DNA of 64,000 nucleotides, taken from positions 124,001 through 188,000 of the forward strand of contig JAUHXV010000001.1 in NCBI GenBank assembly GCA_030426765.1, written 5' to 3'. Under the pieces are notes generated by a model that had not been told where the DNA came from, did no database searches, and worked only from the letters and a program-made list of their open reading frames with translations. Both the position numbers and the translations under genes were made by a program. Shown here piece after piece: positions 19,001 through 25,622 of the stretch; position 1 is the stretch's first letter; each line of letters opens with the position of its first letter. Source of the DNA: Bacteroidia bacterium. GTDB taxonomy: Bacteria > Bacteroidota > Bacteroidia > Chitinophagales > Saprospiraceae.

Positions 19001-19344
19001 AGATGACAGAGGCAGAAGCTTACAACACATCCTCAGATATCAAAGATCTGAAGTTGAACTTCCGTACTTCAGAAGAAGGTGCAGCGTTTGCTCTGTATCA
19101 GAACGAACCTAACCCATTCGAAGAAGCTACGTTGATCGGCTTTGATCTTCCGATAGCAACCGATGTCACATTGAGCATCTTTGACATTACCGGAAAAGTA
19201 TTGTTTACTCAGGAGCAGGCAGCTGTGAAGGGTTACAACACGATCCAGGTAAGTAGCAAGGATATTCCAAGCACAGGAGTTCTGTACTACCGCTTGGATG
19301 CCGATGAGTACACAGCGACTAAGAAGATGATCATCATCCACTAA
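13057..19344 (+). CDS. Giant secreted CUB/HYR/dockerin/cohesin-like protein with T9SS sorting domain (2095 aa)
   Basis: Start ATG 13057 (MKRITFTSYVLVLLGVLTVG, cleavage near LYGQ); in-frame starts upstream precede the signal peptide and overlap the previous gene. Order of domains: CUB-like about 46-184; an HYR domain carrying an inserted beta-rich domain about 318-512; proprotein-convertase P-like domain 672-823 (ASGIWKVRFTDAVLGNDG); Cys-rich HYR and RTWTVLDWC modules to about 1440; a block shared with the 690-aa protein (1441-1600); dockerin-like block about 1745-1812 (NGVSTLDLVKIQKHLLG; ADANNSEGVSAIDLIELRK), SWRFV and KVGDVNNT; cohesin-like domain about 1885-2005; T9SS domain 2012-2095 (YQNEPNPFEEATLIGF to KKMIIIH). 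Codons look strongly biased (GTA Val, CGT Arg, AAC Asn) relative to the neighbouring giants, suggesting high expression. Probably a cell-surface structural protein or adhesin. Confidence 0.88.
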   Translation: MKRITFTSYVLVLLGVLTVGSLYGQTNVNMPYNTGATTQTISPPGTCSFNFYDNGGPAGNYSSNSSYVTSIITFAPSNPATHRIRATFSSYTSENSFDALFIYNGNVAETPNLTNPGFPGVLPNQFNSGNPQNFNFRAGGYRANATPGTINSTAASGALTFQFESDLSVTQAGWVCSITQVPQVSCTMTAPADLVVSTGQFNCLADGTSPLPTFSPGGCESAFVLQYSVDGNTPVVVPQPLPANIAIQGLTSGDHQIEWQLIDPCGNVLVASATQNVEVQDLVPPVITCPQDINITLAPGECDAIVGYTVGVTDNCPFFVQGPAYQYPVSFSAHGGGTAFSLSGNTLPGGVYFDVENVGAEPLSVTGFGVRFGNPAFGVVNAPQTMQVYVTNGSTFAGVETNAGAWQNIGPAVANPIPPYFATGTGDLAQLDITQDILIAPGASKGFHIWGQTACPIFNYFNTTQPVTNGPFMVTGGPVSFGLLSNLFQAGASSMPNIQINSAITSDPTPTQYAGLPSGSVFELGTTTNCFEVADVAGNTSTCCFDVTINEYPTPTTTLACNDNVQVSVNENCEGLITTDMILEGGPYGCYDNYIVAVEGYGEGFGSVTIDGDAIGQTLQVTVTDPTTGNSCWGTISVEDKIDPTIECRDVVIMCGAQLPDNPAPPVVGYQNLIITGLNDLLDGNMFEYEFDYTYLPSTPVLDVDVLVRLDGHDWLPDVNIDVESPDGTVIQVFDVGGCFGQDWPIWCIWDDDGLVTNACADINAGGTGRFQPLIQGGFSMPALFGFNGLDASGIWKVRFTDAVLGNDGIIREVGLFINVNLPQVDPADNCGEVEVTYTDTESGDPCDGLIVTRNWVVTDGSGNTAECDQNITVEPLVLDSIVCPPAYVGSCGDDLHPDNTGWPTVNGNEITDEDNVCNIFVGYWDKELNDCGNGVKIVRTWTVLDWCTQTTLECVQVIKATDDEAPLITCPDDLEVGTDFWYCYANVSVPKPEVEDVCGSAYTLSLSSSAGVVVNFGNNYVINGLPVGVHTVTWTATDECGNSSSCSFNIEVVDDVVPVANCDSHTTVSLTNDGPYGVTLVPAHVFDDGSYDNCGPVTFRVRRMDSCIDFDWTTEGACIDDTPGGIPPVNSRDRGTVHRPCVPFACCDVGAGPIMVELEVEDLAGNRNYCMVEVTVQDKISPFIECPPNDIIVSCDFWFHVEEGTFVDADGNNNGNLDEDPLSPVFGNMYDAFKYNDDESVRQDVIINDPDGLGSNYYWGIEGWADDNCEVNLSVRVRVVDDCSGDDLPGSAPDGAVKYIERRFSASDGNVGVAPGTCTQRIWVVDFEPFYITDINCNNQNPQDGVIWPCDVLLTTCPEDLGDTGEPVVFDDACSLIGVTYDDTRFDFVDGACFKILRKWSVIDWCQYNSQTGAGLWMYTQVIKVHDEEGPEFVEPCETEVLCVEDEGVSLPDNNQAFLGEEDPLSSSCSVHLNLERVVHETCSDIVQYDVKIYPYNGTDYILFPTRTVAVDSNNDATLSFDTRQHSSLDIRRNGIPYNSQFCGDYHRILWSVEDGCGNWSHCEYLFRLEDCKQPSPVCINGLSTVVMPVGGEVTIWAKDFNASSFDDCTPAAELLYSFDGDVYTPSFTYTCDNVPAFGVELSTQIWVADGGTDDNCNGIISWAERNKDFCTTTIVITDNAGVCDTTGGSILAGEVLTEDVQSVELVGVSLTAPGHVFPTYVTTTNGQYNFNNLILPMDFSVNAERNDNHRNGVSTLDLVKIQKHLLGIEAISSPYDLIAADANNSEGVSAIDLIELRKLILGIYTELPANQSWRFVDKDFQFADVTNPWPFEESINMSGLSGNEMDKDFVAIKVGDVNNTVQANALQILPKNGNGVVRLTAEDRSIEQGEAVSVEIRSSDFASIEGYQFTMEANGLEFRGVEGGLVDMKDENMGVFGSTLTASWHKVGGVSATSSDVLFTLHFEAGVAGQLSEMLTLNSKMTEAEAYNTSSDIKDLKLNFRTSEEGAAFALYQNEPNPFEEATLIGFDLPIATDVTLSIFDITGKVLFTQEQAAVKGYNTIQVSSKDIPSTGVLYYRLDADEYTATKKMIIIH

Positions 19345-19393
19345 TCGCAAATAATAATCACACGGGTTATAGAATATAATCCGGTTATGAGAT

Positions 19394-19428
19394 GGCCCTG
19401 TAGCAAATGCTGCAGGGCCTTCTTGTTT
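19394..19428 (+). terminator. Intrinsic terminator of the 2095-aa gene
   Basis: Eleven-bp stem (19394-19404 with 19409-19419, one G-T pair), loop AAAT, followed by TTCTTGTTT. It lies 50 bp after the stop codon. Confidence 0.8.
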
Positions 19429-19477
19429 ACAGGAAGTAGTATATTCAGGGACTTTTTATCACCATCCTGCCTATTAC

Positions 19478-20836
19478 ATGAATACCAGATCCCGTAAATT
19501 TTCCGCGTGGTTGAATACACCTATGGATCCGAGGATGCTCGGGTTGTACCGTATCGGATACGGACTGTTTATGGTGTACACGATGCTAAATTACTTCAGG
19601 ATTGAACTGGTGAAAAAGATGTTCGTGGAGCCTCAACTGAACTTTAGTTATGACTTTTTATACTGGATAAAACCATTGCCTGAACCTGCGATGAATGTAA
19701 TTCTGGGCATATTGGTGATCCTGGCAATATGTATCAGTCTTGGATTGTATTTTAAATGGGCATGTAGATTTTTTGCTGTTGGATATGCCTACATATTCCT
19801 GATAGACAAGAGTATTTATAATAATCACATCTACCTGTTTATCCTGCTCGCCATCCTGTTGAGTCTTACGGATGCCGATAATACGCTCTCCTTGAAAAGG
19901 ATAAAAGATAAGCATGCCCTGATTCCGAGATGGCAGACGCTGATCCTACAACTCCAGATTGTGATTGTATACTTCTATGGGGGAATAGCAAAGCTGACAA
20001 AGGATTGGCTCATGGACTGTCAACCGGTACGAACAGTGGTTGATCAGTTTCCGAATGAAGGTTTGTGGTCAATATTATTCAAAAATGATATCGTCATGTA
20101 CGTTATCAACTACGGTGGTATCCTGATAGACCTGGGTGCCCCCTTTTTTCTGTGGTATAAGCCTGTTAGACGTTGGGCGATAATTGCATTCATTGCATTT
20201 AACGCGTTAAACACCAGGATTTTTTCTGATATTGGTATATTCCCTTACGTCATGTTGGTCAGTTTGTTCCTTTTTTATGAAGTCAGTGAACTTCCCTGGT
20301 TACATAGACTATTGAGTCGTCTGGCACCCGATACATCAAGGCCAAAGACAGCAAAAATGAAATTAAAGATCAAACTGAGCGGAATGAAGATGTATGGGTT
20401 ATATGCCTATTTCATTTTCCAGCTTTTGTTCCCATTTAGAGGACACTTTTTACCCAATGATCTGGATTATACCACAATTGGAAATCGGTTTTCATGGCGC
20501 ATGAAGGTGGATACCAGAAAAGTAATCCGGGTAGAATACTCGATCGCTTCACCGGATTTTGCTTCTCATGTCCCTGTGGAGATTCAAACGTTTATCAATG
20601 ATATGCAGATCAAAAATCTCACTATGGATCCACGGTCAGTCCTGGACTTTGGTAAATTTATACACGAAGAGGCGATAAAGTACGATACCAGAAATCCTGC
20701 AGTATACGCCAACATAGAAGTAGCGTATAATGGTCGCTCACCTCAGTTATTTGTAGATCCGAAAGTAGATTTATCAAACCAAACGTATAGTCCTTTCAAA
20801 GCATTGGAATGGGTAGTTCCGATTGGTTCGAAGTAG
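19478..20836 (+). CDS. Vitamin-K-dependent gamma-carboxylase-like (HTTM) membrane protein
   Basis: 452 aa with several membrane helices in the first 300 residues, then a soluble C-terminal part. It matches the HTTM / vitamin-K gamma-glutamyl carboxylase family: MDPRMLGLYRIGYGL, YNNHIYLFILLAILLSLTD (His117) and VYFYGGIAKLTKDW (Lys172). By family alignment from memory, these residues fall at the positions of human GGCX His160 and the base Lys218, so the catalytic centre looks intact. The human enzyme gamma-carboxylates Glu residues; known bacterial homologues are mostly of unknown activity. It lies between the 2095-aa giant and two lipoprotein genes on the other strand. Whether any neighbour is a substrate is unknown. 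Confidence 0.8.
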   Translation: MNTRSRKFSAWLNTPMDPRMLGLYRIGYGLFMVYTMLNYFRIELVKKMFVEPQLNFSYDFLYWIKPLPEPAMNVILGILVILAICISLGLYFKWACRFFAVGYAYIFLIDKSIYNNHIYLFILLAILLSLTDADNTLSLKRIKDKHALIPRWQTLILQLQIVIVYFYGGIAKLTKDWLMDCQPVRTVVDQFPNEGLWSILFKNDIVMYVINYGGILIDLGAPFFLWYKPVRRWAIIAFIAFNALNTRIFSDIGIFPYVMLVSLFLFYEVSELPWLHRLLSRLAPDTSRPKTAKMKLKIKLSGMKMYGLYAYFIFQLLFPFRGHFLPNDLDYTTIGNRFSWRMKVDTRKVIRVEYSIASPDFASHVPVEIQTFINDMQIKNLTMDPRSVLDFGKFIHEEAIKYDTRNPAVYANIEVAYNGRSPQLFVDPKVDLSNQTYSPFKALEWVVPIGSK

Positions 20837-20838
20837 AC

Positions 20839-21459
20839 TTAATCCTCCATGAATTTTTTCATGTAGTCAGGTAGATCTTTATACTTTTCCATTTCATTCA
20901 GGACAATTTGCCAGAGGTCTTTGTAATCCGCTTCGATTTCTTCAACACTGCGAGTAGAGGTGGAGAAAGTTTGGGCGCGAAGCCCGGCAGGCACTCCACC
21001 AGGTTCCATTTCGAGTATCCTTTCCTCACAATAGGCGATACGATTTTGTTCAAAATAGATCATGCTTTCACGTGCTACTGAGCCTTCAGGGCTATCCAAA
21101 TAGTATCGGTAACGGATATAGATTAAGTCCCCTCTGTACAAGTAGAAGACCGGCCAGCTAATCCCATTGGGGATATTGAGCTCCAAAGATATTCTGGCAA
21201 TTTGGTTGTCCAGCGTCCAGAAGTAAATCGTATCGGTAGGATCGTGGAGGGTATAAGGGATTTTACTCGCCGGACCCGCGCTGTTGATCGTCTCATGGAT
21301 TAGGGTCAACAGACTGTCTGTTTTCGCTTTTGCAAGTGTGTCGTAGATGGCAAAATTGGGTTGTTGTTCGTTTTTATGATCTTTTGAATCTGATTTTGGC
21401 CCTATGCAAGCGCCAAGAAAAATGAACAGCCCTAAACTGCATGTTAATAAGGTTCTCAT
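20839..21459 (-). CDS. Hypothetical lipoprotein
   Basis: 206 aa from ATG 21459 (a GTG one codon upstream is also in frame). Lipoprotein signal peptide MRTLLTCSLGLFIFLGAC with lipobox LGAC, followed by a charged linker. The mature domain is not recognised: mixed alpha/beta, with a Tyr-rich strand region (FYLYRGDLIYIRYRYYLDS) and an acidic helical C terminus (EEIEADYKDLWQIVLNEMEKYKD). It is convergent with the carboxylase-like gene, with 2 bp between their ends, and lies 56 bp downstream of the CRTAC1-like gene on the same strand, so the two may be co-transcribed. Confidence 0.7.
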   Translation of the reverse strand: MRTLLTCSLGLFIFLGACIGPKSDSKDHKNEQQPNFAIYDTLAKAKTDSLLTLIHETINSAGPASKIPYTLHDPTDTIYFWTLDNQIARISLELNIPNGISWPVFYLYRGDLIYIRYRYYLDSPEGSVARESMIYFEQNRIAYCEERILEMEPGGVPAGLRAQTFSTSTRSVEEIEADYKDLWQIVLNEMEKYKDLPDYMKKFMED

Positions 21460-21515
21460 CACAATGTTAATTTTCCTATTCCAATTCTATTCCGTTTTCT
21501 ACACGGGGGTGAAGA

Positions 21516-24500
21516 CTACTGTTCTTCAAACACCTGTGCCGCACTGTTGTTGTTGGACACTATTACTCTCAACTTCCCATCGGGCGCATTGAGTAATGCA
21601 ATGTCTCTGGCATCGTGCATAGCCCAGATACCTGATTCCAGATTGTTTACCCAGGTAAAACCACCCTCACCATCTCCTTTAAGGTACGTTCCGATACCGG
21701 CATCAAGTCGACCGGTTTCAACCTCCATTCTGTACTTATTCCCCACAAGGAGTAGATCAGGATGGTTGTCATCATTTAGATCGTGAACCAGAACTCCGTT
21801 TACCGGTGCTACCTGTGCCTGTGTCGGCAAGGGATGAAACACAAATTTTCCGGATTGGTTTTCCCACCAACCGGATTTTACAATTTTCGATTCCAGGATG
21901 TCAGAATCTGCCAACTGTTTAGACGTCAGGATTTCTTCTATGGAAGCTTGTGCGTAATCCTTGGAATACAAAAATTTCTTTTTCATTGCAGGGATCTGCT
22001 TGATTAAGACATCTTTTTGAACCATAGGATAAGCTTTGCCTTTTTCAAAATAGGTGATAATAGGGTCCAGGCTTCCATTCTTATCATAGTCGCTGACGTA
22101 GCATTGAATTGGATATTTAGCGGAAGGTCGGTAGTGCGTGTTCATGCCCAGATTTCCGGCCACCAGATCGTTGTCACCATCTCCATCCAGATCAGCAATG
22201 ACCACTCTGTTCCAAAAACCTTCCGAGTCAGTGAGTCCTCTTTTTGTTAAATCGTCTTTGACCATTTGACCGTTTTCGAATTGAAAAATGGTGACAGGCA
22301 TCCACTCACCGACGACAACCAATTCCATTTCATCGTCGTCATCAAGATTGCCAATTTGCAGATCCGTGACCATTCCCATTTTATCAAATGCAGGACAGAC
22401 TTCCATCGTGACATCAACAAAACGGTTTCTGTCATTCCTCAGTATATAGCTGTGTGGCGCTGACGGATATTGTCCGGGAGTCACACGACCTCCGAGAAAG
22501 AGATCAAAGTCTCCGTCATGATCGTAATCAAAAGCAACAGCTTCTGAACAAACATCTGACAGCAATGGAATGGCGCCTCTTGCGTGGATAAACTGCTCGC
22601 CGCCTTCATTGATATACAATCTGGTTTGCCACGCTGCAGGGGATACACTTTCATACCCTCCGCTGATGACCAGAAGATCAGAATCACCATCCATATCCGC
22701 ATCAAAGAATAATGCGCCATGATCTTCATAAATGGAGTCCTGCTGCCATTGCTCCGGGTTCATAATCACAAATTTCCCATCATTGGTCTGAAGAAAAACT
22801 CCGCCCGCTTTTCCAAAGGAATTCCCAATAAAGACATCTGTGAGTCCGTCCCCATTGACATCAGCTGTCGCCAGCTGGGGACCAAGATCAGACAAAGCCC
22901 AGGGAAGCATGAAGTACACATCAAAGTCAATGTAATCGTTTTCCTGATGCGTGAAATTCAATGCGGATGATACGGATACATCCTTGAATTGAGTCGAAGA
23001 ACTGCCTTTTGAATGCTGCACTGCAGAAGTCGTAGCGTCTGCATAGTCCAGCACGATACGTTGATTTGCCGGGATATTGGTAACAGTCTGTGACTTGCCA
23101 TCTGGCCATGATACGACTAATTTATCCACTTGCTTTTGATTGCCCAGCCCGAAATGAATCAGGTAATCCACGGAGGAAAAAATACCTCGCGTCGGGGTGA
23201 CCAATGCATATTGTTGATCCTCTTCATAGTAGATCCGAACGGATGTCCCGATCGCAAAAGGATTCTGCGCTGAACCTTTACATTGCACCTGAAGGTAGTG
23301 ATGCTGAGTTTTTTCGGAGGCCAGATTTTTATACACGAAAGCCTCATCGTTGATATTGTTGACGAGGTAGTCTATATCACCATCATTATCTAAATCGGCC
23401 ACTGCAGCGCCATTTGACCAGGTAGGAGGATTGGTCATCCACTTTCCGCTCTGATCTTCAAACGTAAGATCACCCTTGTTTTGATAGACGAAATCGACAA
23501 GCTTGTACTGAGGGATCATCCCCAGAAAATCATGCACATTGTCAAACTGGTTTTTGATGGCTCCTTTTTCTTTGATTTCAGCAAATGTGAAGTTGATAAA
23601 ATCCACATCAGTTACTTCGCGCTGATAACCGTTTGTCACCAGGAGATCTTTCCATCCGTCATTATCGAGATCTGCCATCAAGCCACTCCAGCTCCAGTCA
23701 GTCTGGAACACATTGGCCATACATCCCACATCGGAGAACGTGGAATTGCCGTTATTTCTTTGCAGCACATTTCGAACCACCGGTTCGAAATAATTATTGC
23801 GAATGAGGGTAGTGTATTTGTTTTGTGAATTCGTACTTAACAAGGTCTTTTTACGATACTGTGTTTGGCTCAACATGTCCACCGCAAAAAGGTCAAAATA
23901 GCCGTCATTATCAAAATCAGATAAATCTGTCCCCATGGTGTGCTGGGTGGTATGTTTGAAATATTTGCCCAACTGATCGGTAAAAGTTCCGTCCTGATTG
24001 TTGATGTAGAGAAGATCCGGTTGAATAAAATCATTCGCGACATACACATCCATCCAGCCGTCCTGGTTGAAATCCTCAATGGACAAGCTCAGGCCGTAAC
24101 CAAAATTCCAGATTCCGGCTTCCTGAGAGACATCTTTAAAACCACCCTTACCGTCAGCAGTTGGCGGGCCATCGTTTCGGTAGAGTCTGTCGGAATCGTA
24201 GATTTTAATCGGATCCAGGATAGGTTCAACGGTTTTACCATCGGCAGTGGGTCGAACATTTATACGACTGGCAAAACTGAAATCCACCGGGTAGTTGAGT
24301 AGGTACAAATCCAGGTCACCATCCCGGTCATAATCAAAGAAGTTAGCTCCCATGGAGGCGGATTTATCATCAAGTCCATACAGAGCAGCCTGCTCGGAAA
24401 AAGTTAAATCACCATTGTTGACAAACAATTGATTCCTTCGGACTTCTTCCACTACCGGGCCTGCACGACAAACGTACAGATCCATCAGCCCGTCTGAATT

Positions 24501-24950
24501 GATGTCCACAGCCGTGACAGCTACTTCAAAACCCTCATCAGAAACAACCCCTGATCCCTCTGAAATATTTTTAAATTTCATGTCGCCTTCATTCAGGTAC
24601 AACTCATTTTTCCCGGAGCTTGACACAAAGTATACATCCTGCAATCCATCATTATTAATGTCCAGGATGGCCACACCGCCCCCATTGGAGGTATTGATGT
24701 GGGTCGTGATATTCATTTCAAAAGATTCGTTAATGGTATTCTGGAATGTAATACCGGAAACGGAAGAAGGCAATAGCTCCAGAAGTGGGTCGGATGCCAC
24801 TAAGGGTGGGTCCCCGGGTATTGCTCCGTCCTGAGTGTCGGTTCCACTGTTACAGGAGATTATCAGAAAGCAGATAGAGCAAAGTGTTAGGTGGAGTATT
24901 GCTGCCTTATAGTTGAAGGTTGCGTTATTCAAATTGGAAAAACTTGTCAT
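21516..24950 (-). CDS. CRTAC1-like VCBS/FG-GAP lipoprotein with ASPIC/UnbV domain
   Basis: 1144-aa lipoprotein: signal peptide with lipobox ISC (HLTLCSICFLIISC), Ser/Thr-rich linker, then two blocks of VCBS/FG-GAP-type repeats with Ca-binding loops such as DINNDGLQDVYF, DYDRDGDLDLYL, DLDNDGDIDYLV and DADMDGDSDLLVI. Between the blocks (about residues 545-640) is an ASPIC/UnbV domain (YLIHFGLGNQKQVDKLVVSWPDGKSQ). The architecture is that of bacterial CRTAC1-like surface lipoproteins, common in Bacteroidota and often found with SusC/SusD loci, which are absent here. A beta-propeller exposed at the outer membrane is inferred; ligand unknown. It is divergent from the 25619 giant gene and shares the intergenic region with it. 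Confidence 0.88.
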   Translation of the reverse strand: MTSFSNLNNATFNYKAAILHLTLCSICFLIISCNSGTDTQDGAIPGDPPLVASDPLLELLPSSVSGITFQNTINESFEMNITTHINTSNGGGVAILDINNDGLQDVYFVSSSGKNELYLNEGDMKFKNISEGSGVVSDEGFEVAVTAVDINSDGLMDLYVCRAGPVVEEVRRNQLFVNNGDLTFSEQAALYGLDDKSASMGANFFDYDRDGDLDLYLLNYPVDFSFASRINVRPTADGKTVEPILDPIKIYDSDRLYRNDGPPTADGKGGFKDVSQEAGIWNFGYGLSLSIEDFNQDGWMDVYVANDFIQPDLLYINNQDGTFTDQLGKYFKHTTQHTMGTDLSDFDNDGYFDLFAVDMLSQTQYRKKTLLSTNSQNKYTTLIRNNYFEPVVRNVLQRNNGNSTFSDVGCMANVFQTDWSWSGLMADLDNDGWKDLLVTNGYQREVTDVDFINFTFAEIKEKGAIKNQFDNVHDFLGMIPQYKLVDFVYQNKGDLTFEDQSGKWMTNPPTWSNGAAVADLDNDGDIDYLVNNINDEAFVYKNLASEKTQHHYLQVQCKGSAQNPFAIGTSVRIYYEEDQQYALVTPTRGIFSSVDYLIHFGLGNQKQVDKLVVSWPDGKSQTVTNIPANQRIVLDYADATTSAVQHSKGSSSTQFKDVSVSSALNFTHQENDYIDFDVYFMLPWALSDLGPQLATADVNGDGLTDVFIGNSFGKAGGVFLQTNDGKFVIMNPEQWQQDSIYEDHGALFFDADMDGDSDLLVISGGYESVSPAAWQTRLYINEGGEQFIHARGAIPLLSDVCSEAVAFDYDHDGDFDLFLGGRVTPGQYPSAPHSYILRNDRNRFVDVTMEVCPAFDKMGMVTDLQIGNLDDDDEMELVVVGEWMPVTIFQFENGQMVKDDLTKRGLTDSEGFWNRVVIADLDGDGDNDLVAGNLGMNTHYRPSAKYPIQCYVSDYDKNGSLDPIITYFEKGKAYPMVQKDVLIKQIPAMKKKFLYSKDYAQASIEEILTSKQLADSDILESKIVKSGWWENQSGKFVFHPLPTQAQVAPVNGVLVHDLNDDNHPDLLLVGNKYRMEVETGRLDAGIGTYLKGDGEGGFTWVNNLESGIWAMHDARDIALLNAPDGKLRVIVSNNNSAAQVFEEQ

Positions 24951-25003
24951 TGCTAGTCGCTTTGAAGTTAAAATCAGGCGGAAGGACGCCGAAAATCAGG
25001 CTA

Positions 25004-25011
25004 CAAATTTA
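25004..25011 (-). promoter_or_regulatory. Candidate -7 element for the CRTAC1-like gene
   Basis: Minus-strand TAAATTTG (TAnnTTTG), 53 bp upstream of the ATG at 24950. It overlaps the TTTATCATAAT core shared with the 23-bp elements. Confidence 0.4.
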
Positions 25012-25301
25012 TCATAATTATATCAGTAGGCTTTGGTCTCGGCGCATCTGAGATTCCGGTCAGAATTGACATTCACAGGGAATTCACCTTCTCCAGGTGA
25101 AGCAAACTCCTCAATCCTGAATTTTCCAACTCATTAAACATGGTCTAGACATACCCTTTGGATGGCTAAACGGAGAAGGTGCGCACGGTTACGGATTTGC
25201 TATTTAGCTAAATATATGTGTAAATAGAAGATATACAGCAATATAAATATAATGATATAATATTATATGTTAATATTTTATCTGATAAATCCGCATAATT
25301 A

Positions 25302-25332
25302 TTTGGCGGTTCAAACATATTAGATATTTTTG
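25302..25332 (+). promoter_or_regulatory. Bacteroidota -33/-7 promoter of the 25619 giant
   Basis: TTTG (25302-25305), 19-bp spacer, TATTTTTG (25325-25332): a full match to TTTG-N17-23-TAnnTTTG. The -7 box sits within the spacer of the ACATATTA-N10-TAATGTGT inverted repeat. Confidence 0.6.
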
Positions 25333-25340
25333 TAATGTGT
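25315..25340 (+). promoter_or_regulatory. Palindromic operator-like site, copy 1
   Basis: ACATATTA, ten bases, TAATGTGT: one mismatch from a perfect inverted repeat. The site before the 33001 gene has the same half-sites, the same N10 spacing and the -7 box in the same register. Confidence 0.5.
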
Positions 25341-25365
25341 AATACTTTAATATGTGATATGTTTT

Positions 25366-25388
25366 AAATTATATTTTATCATAATATG
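25366..25388 (+). promoter_or_regulatory. Shared 23-bp upstream element, copy 2
   Basis: Identical at 22 of 23 positions to 12198-12220; core TTTATCATAATATG at 25375-25388. It lies just downstream of the predicted transcription start of the 25619 gene. Confidence 0.5.
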
Positions 25389-25451
25389 TAAGCATTTCAC
25401 ACGTCTGCTCCCAAAAGCAGTTACTAAGAATAACCGTCATCATCATCGATT

Positions 25452-25622
25452 ATGAATAAACCTGTATGCTCTGGTTTACATGCATATGAATGCCCTCCGG
25501 TTCCCGGAAGGCAGGATCAGTTTCTGGCCTGCCCAGAATACCAACCCTCAATCCTGATGTCAACGGAAGATCACTTTCAGTTAAGCCCTTGGTTCATACA
25601 CCCTTTAACCCGGTTCCGATGA
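25452..25622 (+). CDS. Possible 56-aa upstream ORF overlapping the giant gene's start (ATGA)
   Basis: Open frame from ATG 25452 to TGA 25620-25622; the stop overlaps the ATG of the giant (25619) as ATGA, a classic arrangement for translational coupling. The start sits in the same context as the ATG of the 33001 paralogue (CGATTATGAA preceded by the shared TGCT/AGCA leader), and the first 27 bases agree at 19 positions (MNKPVCSGL against MKKLVLSGF). The product shows no signal peptide or known domain and is rich in Pro and Cys. It could be a regulatory leader peptide, or a relic of a former N terminus now out of frame with the giant. Existence as a protein is uncertain. Confidence 0.4.
   Translation: MNKPVCSGLHAYECPPVPGRQDQFLACPEYQPSILMSTEDHFQLSPWFIHPLTRFR

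Larger units (their letters stand above)
24951..25451. other. 501-bp divergent regulatory region
   Basis: No long ORF. From left: a minus-strand TAAATTTG box for the CRTAC1-like gene (25004-25011) overlapping TTTATCATAAT (25008-25018); a perfect 7-bp inverted repeat TTCACCT/AGGTGAA (25083-25101); an AT-rich stretch; a promoter with a palindrome for the giant gene (25302-25340); the second copy of the 23-bp element (25366-25388); and a leader hairpin TGCT/AGCA near 25410 that is also found before the 33001 gene. Confidence 0.6.

Noticed and set aside
25490-25618. ATG 25490 as start of the 1969-aa giant
   Set aside because: It would bury the signal peptide behind 43 polar residues; ATG 25619 gives an ordinary export signal.
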